Shown here: piece by piece, positions 1 through 7,056 of the stretch | Numbering within the stretch: position 1 is the first letter of the stretch | How the letters are laid out: each line of letters opens with the position of its first letter | Source of the DNA: Rhodobiaceae bacterium | GTDB lineage: Bacteria; Pseudomonadota; Alphaproteobacteria; Parvibaculales; Parvibaculaceae | Direction: 5' to 3' | DNA: 7,344 nt | Assembly: GCA_027352645.1 (NCBI GenBank) | Contig: DAIEIL010000088.1 | Location: 1 to 7,344, forward strand | Notes under the pieces: generated by a model | Told to the model about the DNA's origin: nothing | Seen by the model: the letters and a program-made list of their open reading frames with translations, nothing else | The model's database searches: none | Translations under genes and position numbers: made by a program

Positions 1-255
1 GGCGGAGACGGCGCGGCGCCATGAGTACATAGAGAGAACGGCCTATGCCAGAGGGACGGGCGCCAGCCGGCTCGAGAATCATTCTTCGCGTGCCAGTTGC
101 ACCCGGAAAGCCGGGCAATTATGGTGCGCGCAAATCCAAACGGGAACACCGGGGGAAGCAAGGCCGCGGCGGGAAAACGAGCCGGCCACCATCAGTCCCC
201 CCGCAAAGAAGAAACCGCATTGGCGGCGTGCAGGTCCGGGGGACAGGCACGGCCA

Positions 256-264
256 TGCTATAAT
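256..264 (+). promoter_or_regulatory. Extended -10 promoter for pckA
   Basis: The sequence TGCTATAAT is a perfect -10 hexamer (TATAAT, 259-264) preceded by the TGn extension (256-258). No good -35 hexamer lies 16-18 bases upstream, which fits an extended -10 promoter. Transcription would start near 270-272, giving a leader of about 217 bases before the GTG start of pckA. It is the best sigma-70-like match in the upstream region. Assignment to pckA is inferred from position and orientation. Confidence 0.6.
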
Positions 265-312
265 CCCGCCTTATTTCTACGGCCCTATGCGGCCGCCCAA
301 ACGACCAGACCC

Positions 313-346
313 AGACGACCAGATAAGACGACCAGATAAGACGACC
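313..346 (+). repeat. 13-bp tandem direct repeat in the pckA leader
   Basis: The unit AGACGACCAGATA occurs twice without a mismatch (313-325 and 326-338), followed by a partial third copy whose first 8 bases match (339-346). A shorter related stretch, ACGACCAGA, lies at 301-309, out of register by one base. The repeat sits about 40-75 bases downstream of the predicted transcription start and about 140 bases before the GTG, so it would be in the 5' untranslated RNA. It could be a protein-binding array in DNA or RNA, or simply a slippage product; the sequence does not decide. Confidence 0.8.
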
Positions 347-487
347 GAAACATTTTTTGGAAGACGAGGCAGCAACACACCGGCGGTTCCCGAAAATTCC
401 GGCGACGGCAGAGATTCCGCACCGGCTCCCGAACCCGAAGCCCGACACGGCGACCGGCGCTGCCAAGACCATCACAGGAGAAAAGGT

Positions 488-2101
<1,614 letters not shown>

Positions 2102-2123
2102 GCGTGGCCGCTGCCTGAAACAG

Positions 2124-2154
2124 AAAAGCCCGAGCCTCCCGGCTCGGGCTTTTT
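2124..2154 (+). terminator. Intrinsic terminator after pckA
   Basis: A perfect 10-bp GC-rich stem (2127-2136 with 2141-2150) encloses a TCCC loop and is followed by a T run (2150-2154). Three A residues before the stem (2124-2126) can pair with the T run, so the hairpin could also work on the opposite strand. It begins 22 bases after the pckA stop and ends 25 bases before the ATG of the next gene. Confidence 0.93.
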
Positions 2155-2179
2155 GCTTTGCAGTTCATGGGTTGGAAAT

Positions 2180-3673
2180 ATGTATCGCGATCGCATTCGC
2201 AACGCCGGTCTCCATGACCGCATCGTCAGCGCCGACGAAGCGGCCCTTCTCATCCGCGACGGCATGACCGTCGGCATGAGCGGCTTCACGAGGGCGGGCG
2301 AGGCCAAGGCCGTTCCGCTGGCGCTTGCCGAACGCGCCAGACGCGAACCCATGAAAATCACGCTGATGACGGGCGCGTCGCTCGGCAACGATCTCGACAA
2401 GACATTCGCCGAAGCGCATCTGCTCTCGCGCCGCATTCCCTTCCAGTCCGATCCGGGCCTGCGCAAGGCGATCAATACGGGCGAAGTGATGTTCGTCGAC
2501 CAGCATCTCTCCGAGACGGTCGAGATGCTGCGTACTCACCAGCTTCCCGATATCGATATCGCCATCGTCGAGGCCGTCGCCATCACCGAGACGGGCGGCA
2601 TCGTCCCGACGACTTCGGTCGGCAATTCGGCGAGCTTCGCCATCCTCGCACCCAAGGTCATTGTCGAGATCAACCTCACCCAGCCGCTGCTGCTGGAAGG
2701 TTTGCACGACATCTACATCCCGACGAAGCGGCCCCATCGCGAGCCAATCCCCATCGTTGCGCCGGAAAGCCGCGCCGGCCTTCCCTATATCCAGATCCCG
2801 CCGGAGAAGATCGCCGCCATCGTCATCACCGAGAAGCTCGACAGCTCCGCCAAGGTAACGCCGCCCGATGACGACACACGCGCCATTGCCGGCCACCTGA
2901 TCGAATTTCTCAAGCACGAAGTGAAGATGGGCCGCATGGGCCCGGATCTGCGCCCGCTCCAGGCGGGCATCGGCTCCGTGGCCAATGCCGTCCTGCACGG
3001 GCTCATCGACTCGCCCTTCCACGATCTCAAGATGTATTCGGAGGTCCTGCAGGATTCGACGTTCGACCTCTTCGACGCGGGCAAGCTCGTCTTCGCTTCT
3101 GCGTCCTCGATCACGCTCTCCGCCGAGAAGCACGACGAGGTCATGCCGAATATCGGCGCCTATAAGGGCCGCCTTCTGCTGCGCCCGCAGGAGATCAGCA
3201 ATCATCCGGAAGTGGTGCGGCGCCTTGGCGTCATCTGTATCAACACGGCGCTCGAATTCGACATCTACGGCAACGTCAACTCGACGCATGTCGGCGGCAC
3301 GCACATGATGAACGGCATTGGCGGTTCGGGCGATTTCGCGCGCAACGGATTCCTGTCGATCTTCGTCAGCAAGTCGACGGCGAAAGACGGAAAGATTTCA
3401 AGTGTCGTGCCGATGGTCAGCCATGTCGACCATACGGAACATGATGTCGGCATACTGATCACCGAGCAGGGCCTTGCCGACTTGCGCGGCCTCGCGCCCC
3501 GCGAACGTGCGGCGCTCGTGATCAGGAATTGCGCGCATCCTTCCTATCGCGACGCGCTTGAGGACTATTACGCCCGCGCCGTCACGCGTGGCGGGCATAC
3601 GCCGCATGTGATCGAGGAAGCGCTTTCCTGGCATGCCCGCCTGCGCGAACACGGCACGATGAAACAGGACTGA
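2180..3673 (+). CDS. Succinyl-CoA:acetate CoA-transferase / acetyl-CoA hydrolase family
   Basis: This class I CoA-transferase resembles the YgfH/AarC (succinate CoA-transferase) subfamily. The expected reaction is exchange of CoA between succinyl-CoA and acetate through a glutamyl-CoA intermediate, in the cytoplasm. The product has 497 residues, close to the 500-odd of relatives. Visible features are an N-terminal SGFTRAGEAK (34-43), the EAVAITETGGIVPTTSVGNS block (131-150), the YSEV(L)QD motif with the probable catalytic Glu288, an ASASS stretch just after it, NGIGGSGDFAR (378-388) that helps form the oxyanion site, and the C-terminal TEQGLADLRGL and EALSWH signatures. ATG 2180 was chosen because the only longer start, TTG 2153, lies inside the terminator T run; the Shine-Dalgarno is poor (GGTTGGA ends 3 bases before the ATG). 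With the pckA terminator so close, its promoter is unclear. An acetyl-CoA hydrolase or propionyl-CoA:succinate transferase activity is possible. Confidence 0.93.
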   Translation: MYRDRIRNAGLHDRIVSADEAALLIRDGMTVGMSGFTRAGEAKAVPLALAERARREPMKITLMTGASLGNDLDKTFAEAHLLSRRIPFQSDPGLRKAINTGEVMFVDQHLSETVEMLRTHQLPDIDIAIVEAVAITETGGIVPTTSVGNSASFAILAPKVIVEINLTQPLLLEGLHDIYIPTKRPHREPIPIVAPESRAGLPYIQIPPEKIAAIVITEKLDSSAKVTPPDDDTRAIAGHLIEFLKHEVKMGRMGPDLRPLQAGIGSVANAVLHGLIDSPFHDLKMYSEVLQDSTFDLFDAGKLVFASASSITLSAEKHDEVMPNIGAYKGRLLLRPQEISNHPEVVRRLGVICINTALEFDIYGNVNSTHVGGTHMMNGIGGSGDFARNGFLSIFVSKSTAKDGKISSVVPMVSHVDHTEHDVGILITEQGLADLRGLAPRERAALVIRNCAHPSYRDALEDYYARAVTRGGHTPHVIEEALSWHARLREHGTMKQD

Positions 3674-3677
3674 GCAT

Positions 3678-4370
3678 CTAGCGTGAACGCGGCATGTCCG
3701 GTCGGGCGTAGAAGTCCTCAATCGTCTTTCCTGTCTCGTCGCGAAACGTCTCATCGCTCAGCTTGAGAACGGCTATGCGCTCGATGCGAAAGGTGCGGAA
3801 ATCGCGCCGGAGTTCGCACCAGGCGGCGAGCATCCAGAACGGGCCAAAAAAGGCGAGGCCGAGCGGACGCACGGTGCGGCTGCTGCGCTCGTCGGAGAGC
3901 GCCGCGTAATCCATGACGAGCTTTCGCCGTTCGCGGATGGCGCGGCGGATGGGCGTGAGATGTTTGTTGAAGGCATCCTTGCCTCGCCCCGGCGAGGCAG
4001 TGACGCGGCTCGTCTCGGCTATCCGTGTCAGACGCTCTGGCAACACCGCCGTGATCTTGGCCAGCGCCGCATCGGCGGCTTGCGTGAAGCTCGCATCGCC
4101 CCAGGCCCTGACCATGCGCGCGCCGAAGACCAGCGCCTCGATCTCGTCTTCCGTGAACATCAAGGGCGGCAATTCATAGCCCGCACGCAACACATAGCCG
4201 AGCCCCGCCTCGCCCTCGATGGGCACGCGGCTTGCCTGCAAGTCGGCAATGTCGCGATAGATCGTCCGCACCGAGACCTCAAGCTCCGCACCAAGCTCCT
4301 GCGCGGTCACCACGCGCTTGTTGCGGCGCAGAAACTCGATGATGTCGAACAACCGGTCGGCACGACGCAT
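3678..4370 (-). CDS. YafY-type HTH/WYL-domain transcriptional regulator
   Basis: The 230-residue protein has an N-terminal winged helix-turn-helix of the HTH_11/DeoR-like type (about residues 5-60), with a recognition helix around VSVRTIYRDIADLQ (32-45), then a linker and a WYL domain (about 140-205). In this copy the WYL triad reads Trp179-Met180-Leu181, followed by the usual FRTFRIERI (191-199). WYL domains are known or suspected ligand sensors; the ligand here cannot be read from sequence. The ATG at 4370 is preceded by a strong AGGGGG Shine-Dalgarno 5 bases away. The gene is divergent from a glutathione S-transferase gene across a 102-bp gap with an inverted repeat, so it probably regulates that gene and itself. 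Its stop lies 4 bases from the stop of the convergent CoA-transferase gene, with no terminator between them. Confidence 0.92.
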   Translation of the reverse strand: MRRADRLFDIIEFLRRNKRVVTAQELGAELEVSVRTIYRDIADLQASRVPIEGEAGLGYVLRAGYELPPLMFTEDEIEALVFGARMVRAWGDASFTQAADAALAKITAVLPERLTRIAETSRVTASPGRGKDAFNKHLTPIRRAIRERRKLVMDYAALSDERSSRTVRPLGLAFFGPFWMLAAWCELRRDFRTFRIERIAVLKLSDETFRDETGKTIEDFYARPDMPRSR

Positions 4371-4406
4371 CGCAACCCCCTTTCACACCTTCAAGCGTCG
4401 CAGATC

Positions 4407-4441
4407 GCTGCTGACGGCATGGTGTCAGTAGCATGTCAGTA
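4407..4441. promoter_or_regulatory. Inverted repeat, probable operator of the WYL regulator
   Basis: GCTGCTGAC (4407-4415) and GTCAGTAGC (4424-4432) are 9-bp arms with one mismatch around an 8-bp centre that contains a centred CATG, giving the pattern CTGACnnCATGnnGTCAG. A second TGTCAGTA (4434-4441) repeats the one at 4423-4430 with an 11-bp period, about one helical turn, so it adds a half-site on the same DNA face. The site lies in the divergent intergenic region, 37 bases from the regulator start and 31 from the GST start. Two half-sites plus an extra one suits a dimer that can extend to a higher-order complex. Binding by the adjacent regulator is inferred. Confidence 0.6.
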
Positions 4442-4445
4442 TAAG
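4440..4445 (+). promoter_or_regulatory. Possible -10 element for the GST gene
   Basis: TATAAG resembles a -10 hexamer and directly abuts and overlaps the last half-site of the inverted repeat, 27 bases before the GST start codon. No clear -35 hexamer is present at the right distance, as the matching position falls within the inverted repeat. If real, a bound regulator would occlude or contact RNA polymerase. Confidence 0.3.
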
Positions 4446-4472
4446 GGATGAGGCAACAGAGGAGAGAGCGCC

Positions 4473-5207
4473 ATGATCCGTCTTTTTCAGTTTCCCCCGA
4501 CCCTCAAGGGCACACCCAATGCCAGCCCATTCTGCGTCAAGCTTGAATGCGCGCTCCGGCTTTACGGCCTCGCCTATGAGACAGAAACAGTTCCCGATCC
4601 CGCCCCCGGACCCAAGCACAAGGTTCCCTTCGTCGAAATCGACGGTGAGCGCGTCGGCGATTCGGCGCTCATCCTCGACCTTCTGAAGTCGCATCACGGG
4701 CTCGACCTCGATCGCGGCCTCGACGCGCGGAAGCGGGCCGAAAGCCACGCCCTGCAGCGCATGATCGAGGAGCGGCTCTATTGGGTGATGGTCTATAGCC
4801 GCTGGGTGGAGCCGGAAGGCTGGGACATCATCAGGCCGCTCTTTTTCGCGGCGCTACCCTGGCCGATGCGCAGGCTCATCCCCCGCATGGCGCGGAAGGC
4901 CGTGCGGCGAAAGCTGGACGGTCAGGGCATCGGCAGGCATACGCGCGAGGAAATCTACGCGCTCGGCGCGCATGACCTCGCCGCGCTGTCGGCCTTTCTC
5001 GACGACAATCCGTTCCTCTTCGGTGAAACGCCGACGCTTGCCGATGTCACGATGTACGGGTTTCTCGTGAACATCATCGGGCCGGACATCGCGAGCCCGC
5101 TGAAAGACGCCGCGCTCGGCCACACGAACCTCGTCGCTCACACGGAACGCATGGGCGAACTCTTTGCCTCGACACGGCTGCCGCGCCGGTTCAAGGCTGC
5201 CGCCTGA
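4473..5207 (+). CDS. Glutathione S-transferase, Fax/metaxin-like
   Basis: The 244-residue protein has a thioredoxin-fold N-terminal domain with SPFCVK (18-23; Cys21 in the place of the usual catalytic Ser/Cys/Tyr region), a cis-proline motif KVPF (Pro52), and GDS (Asp63-Ser64) where GSTs bind the gamma-glutamyl group. The all-helical C-terminal domain (about 95-240) includes DDNPFLFGETPTLADVTMYG, the conserved N-capping region of GST folds. The pattern SPFCVKLECALRLYGLAYE followed closely by KVPFVEIDGERVGDS is typical of the failed-axon-connection/metaxin-like branch, most of whose bacterial members have no defined substrate. The start ATG has GAGGAG at 4459-4464, 8 bases upstream. The divergent WYL regulator and the shared operator suggest induction by a compound it detoxifies. 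The stop lies 7 bases from the end of the convergent small gene. Confidence 0.9.
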   Translation: MIRLFQFPPTLKGTPNASPFCVKLECALRLYGLAYETETVPDPAPGPKHKVPFVEIDGERVGDSALILDLLKSHHGLDLDRGLDARKRAESHALQRMIEERLYWVMVYSRWVEPEGWDIIRPLFFAALPWPMRRLIPRMARKAVRRKLDGQGIGRHTREEIYALGAHDLAALSAFLDDNPFLFGETPTLADVTMYGFLVNIIGPDIASPLKDAALGHTNLVAHTERMGELFASTRLPRRFKAAA

Positions 5208-5214
5208 TCGCCAG

Positions 5215-5373
5215 TCAGTGCTTTTTCTTGTGCTGGTCGGCGGGGTGTTTTGGCTCGCCCGCATGGGTGCCCGTCCAGGCGGGCGGGTCACTTGCCGGGA
5301 AGGTTTCCTCGCCGGTCTCGTCGACGATGTCGTTCTTCTTCAGCGCAGGTTTCTTCTTGTCGGAGTTCGGCAT
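5215..5373 (-). CDS. 52-residue hydrophilic protein with FPASDPPAW motif
   Basis: This short reading frame runs from ATG 5373 to TGA 5215-5217 and has a near-perfect Shine-Dalgarno (AAGGAGG, 5379-5385) ending 5 bases before the start. The protein begins MPNSDKKKPALKKND, has an acidic turn VDETGEE (17-23), the motif TFPASDPPAW (24-33), and ends in a His/Lys-rich tail (KHPADQHKKKH). It has no signal peptide, membrane segment or cysteine and is probably soluble and partly disordered. I recall similar ETFPASDPPA-containing small hypothetical proteins from other Proteobacteria, but know of no assigned function. It lies 50 bases downstream of the membrane protein gene on the same strand, so it may be the last gene of that unit, and it converges on the GST gene. 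The strong ribosome binding site and the motif make it a real gene rather than a chance frame. Confidence 0.78.
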   Translation of the reverse strand: MPNSDKKKPALKKNDIVDETGEETFPASDPPAWTGTHAGEPKHPADQHKKKH

Positions 5374-5386
5374 TGGAACCTCCTTC

Positions 5387-5402
5387 TCTCATTGAAATGA
5401 GA
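5387..5402. promoter_or_regulatory. 16-bp palindrome upstream of the small gene
   Basis: TCTCATT (5387-5393) and AATGAGA (5396-5402) are perfect 7-bp arms around a 2-base centre. The site is AT-rich compared with its surroundings and ends 1 base upstream of the AAGGAGG Shine-Dalgarno of the small gene on the minus strand. With a 2-base centre it is a poor RNA hairpin but a good dimer-binding site, so an operator is the more likely reading. A weak promoter-like pair on the minus strand, CTGAAA and TATCTC with 17 bases between, overlaps it. Confidence 0.4.
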
Positions 5403-5423
5403 TAGGGCATTGTTCCGCGCTTT

Positions 5424-6479
5424 TCAGCCCATGACGAGAGCCAAAATGCGCTCCACGATGGCGCCGCCGAGCCAAGAGCCGAGCGGCAGCGCGAGATAAA
5501 GCCCGAAGCGGAAGACAGTCGGCATGTCGAGCGGCCATTCGCGCGCCTTTTCGACACGTCCTTCGAGCGCGAGAAGCGCGGAAAGCCGCGGCGCGGCGCG
5601 ATCGCTTTCGGCGCCTTGACTATCAAAGACGGCGCGCGTCTCGACGATCTCGCGGCGAAGCCGAGCAAGCTCGACCTTTTTCGCGTTATCGATAAGCCTG
5701 TGCACACGCCACATGGGCCAAGCGAAAACGATGGTCGCGCTTGCGACGAGCCCCGCGATCAATGGCAGGAACAGCTCCGTCGAGCGCTGGCCGAGAAGAA
5801 GCAGCAACACGATGGTGCCGGTAAGGAGCCAGGGAAGCGCGCCGCGCAGCGCGATACGTCCGAAACCGTCGAGTTTCGATATGTCGAGAAGATCAATCGC
5901 CACGCGGTGATCGAGGTCGCGCACAAAGACCGATGTGTCCATGCGCAGGAAGGAGAGGCTGCGGAAAATCTCCGTGAAGAGGCCGAGCGTCATGACGAAG
6001 AACCAGGCATTGGTCAGCGTCATGTTGGAAGGCCAGACCACCCGCCCATCGGGGCGATAGACGATCGTATAAAAAACAAAGCCCGCCGCCGCACCAATAA
6101 GGCCGAAGAACGCGGCGCGGCGAAGCGCAACACGCGTCGGCCCGCGCTCAAGTTCGGCAAGCCTTTCGATGCTCATCGAAACGCCGAGCTTCGAAAGCTT
6201 CCATGCTTCCGCCAGATTGGCGCTTCGCGTGTACTGGCCGAGGCTGATGATGGTCCACCAGAGCAGCGACATGCAGAGCGCCGTCCACGCATCGGATGAA
6301 AGCGTCGGATCGCCCGTGCGGTCGATGACAATGTCGAGGCCGTTCCAGAGCGCACAGAACACGAAGCTCAGATAGAGCAGCACCGCAATGACGGCGCCCG
6401 TCCAGAAGAGATTGAGGGGCGAGGCAAGCACAATCCGCGTCTCCCAGCCGAAGCTCCGGTCTTCTCCCTTGGCTCTCAT
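5424..6479 (-). CDS. Multi-pass inner-membrane protein of unknown function
   Basis: With the start at ATG 6479 the product has 351 residues. Hydrophobic segments lie near residues 22-45, 64-82, 122-142, 155-173, 213-230, 236-255 and 323-347, so six or seven membrane spans are likely. Between the sixth and seventh is a charged, helix-forming stretch (about 258-315, with many Arg, Lys and Glu) that may be a cytoplasmic coiled coil. A C-terminal WPLDMPTVFRFGLYLALPLG block (315-334) looks conserved in style, but I do not recognise the family. ATG 6479 was preferred because it overlaps the stop of the upstream gene as ATGA (6476-6479), the usual sign of translational coupling. Upstream in-frame ATGs at 6563, 6548 and 6494 would run into that gene and add a hydrophilic, non-membrane leader. 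Co-translation with the secreted protein upstream suggests the two act together at the envelope; this is inference. Confidence 0.85.
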   Translation of the reverse strand: MRAKGEDRSFGWETRIVLASPLNLFWTGAVIAVLLYLSFVFCALWNGLDIVIDRTGDPTLSSDAWTALCMSLLWWTIISLGQYTRSANLAEAWKLSKLGVSMSIERLAELERGPTRVALRRAAFFGLIGAAAGFVFYTIVYRPDGRVVWPSNMTLTNAWFFVMTLGLFTEIFRSLSFLRMDTSVFVRDLDHRVAIDLLDISKLDGFGRIALRGALPWLLTGTIVLLLLLGQRSTELFLPLIAGLVASATIVFAWPMWRVHRLIDNAKKVELARLRREIVETRAVFDSQGAESDRAAPRLSALLALEGRVEKAREWPLDMPTVFRFGLYLALPLGSWLGGAIVERILALVMG

Positions 6480-7054
6480 CGATGTAGCTCGCATTCCTGT
6501 CCCGGCCTCGGAATGAAGCGTATCAGGTCCAGCTTCCCGCCTGTCCATTTGAAAAAGGACCAACCTTCCTGCCGCTCGTCTTCATTGATTGCGCCAAGTG
6601 TAATCAGGAGATCGCTGTCGAGACGGAATCGAAGACCCGTATACTCCGTCTCCTCGCCATCGACGGCCTGTACATGGTCCGTCGCGATGTTGTGAATGCC
6701 TGCGGGAAAGAAGACCTCGCCGGTCCGCGCGTCGACGATCGCAAATTGCAAGCAGCTGCTCCCGCAACCCCAGCCCACGATGGTGTAGCGGCCTGCGAAA
6801 TTCGGTCCCTTGGTGGCGCCCTCCTTCAGGACGCTCCGATAGAGCTTGGCTTGTTTATTTCCATCTATCCTCGCCGCTGCGGGCCGTCCGAGCTTGGGCA
6901 CCGCCACTTGGTGCCCATCGAAATGCGGCGGGTTGAGTCGATCCGCATCTTGCAACGAAAAAAGCGGCGAACATTCTTCGGCTCCGACGGGCGCGCAGAG
7001 TGCCGCGATACCGATCACCAATGCGGCCATGCCAGCGGAGCACCGCCAGACCAT
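6476..7054 (-). CDS. Secreted cysteine-containing hypothetical protein
   Basis: The 192-residue product begins with a clear signal peptide: a short basic start (MVWR), a hydrophobic core to about residue 22, and a PVGA site that would be cut after Ala25. The mature part is probably periplasmic and has four cysteines (28, 97, 101, 188), enough for two disulfides. Its core, roughly 76-118, contains KGPNFAGRYTIVGWGCGSSC, then FAIVDARTGEVFFPAG. This pattern (a small WGCGxSC beta-hairpin followed by a strand naming a residue-rich loop) is shared with many uncharacterised proteobacterial exported proteins; no function is known to me. ATG 7054 is 2 bases after the polA stop; a TTG at 7060 would overlap the stop as TTGA and cannot be excluded. 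GAGG (7065-7068) lies 10 bases before the ATG. The stop overlaps the start of the membrane protein gene. Confidence 0.85.
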   Translation of the reverse strand: MVWRCSAGMAALVIGIAALCAPVGAEECSPLFSLQDADRLNPPHFDGHQVAVPKLGRPAAARIDGNKQAKLYRSVLKEGATKGPNFAGRYTIVGWGCGSSCLQFAIVDARTGEVFFPAGIHNIATDHVQAVDGEETEYTGLRFRLDSDLLITLGAINEDERQEGWSFFKWTGGKLDLIRFIPRPGQECELHR

Positions 7055-7056
7055 CT

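Larger units (their letters stand above)
1..487. other. Gene-free leader region upstream of pckA
   Basis: I find no supported gene here. Short open frames exist on both strands, but none has a convincing ribosome binding site or recognisable protein. The frame of pckA is open back to the window edge, which is common in GC-rich DNA; the translated extension is rich in Arg, Pro and Gly and looks non-coding. The region holds an extended -10 promoter at 256-264, a 13-bp tandem repeat at 313-346, a small inverted repeat at 102-115 (CCCGG, AAAG, CCGGG) without a following T run, and a T6 run at 353-358. The first 30 or so bases could be the edge of another gene, but too little is visible to say. 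In many Alphaproteobacteria pckA lies divergent from the chvI/chvG two-component genes; nothing here confirms that. Confidence 0.7.

Noticed and set aside
1..30. Start of a divergent chvI-like gene at the left edge
   Set aside because: The minus-strand ATG at 28-30 has no Shine-Dalgarno and the ten residues readable to the edge do not look like a response regulator.
75..85. AGAAT-C-ATTCT palindrome, reminiscent of an iron-regulator box
   Set aside because: Only five bases per arm match, the flanks do not fit Fur or Irr consensus sites, and it is about 175 bases upstream of the pckA promoter.
102..115. CCCGG-AAAG-CCGGG hairpin as a terminator of an upstream gene
   Set aside because: The stem is short and no T run follows it on either strand.
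287..487. An N-terminal extension of PckA from ATG 287
   Set aside because: The added residues resemble no PEP carboxykinase, include the translated tandem repeat, and GTG 488 has a good Shine-Dalgarno and gives the family length.
2165..3304. A 379-codon open frame on the minus strand opposite the CoA-transferase gene
   Set aside because: It is the antisense shadow of a clear enzyme gene, with the same biased composition and no domain.
5204..5226. Weak CTGA/TCAG hairpin followed by T residues at the GST/small-gene convergence
   Set aside because: A 4-bp stem is too weak for a terminator, and the T run is inside the small gene's coding sequence.
5413..5417. GGAAC on the minus strand as the -35 of an EcfG-type stress promoter for the small gene
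   Set aside because: No CGTT-like -10 lies 16-17 bases downstream.
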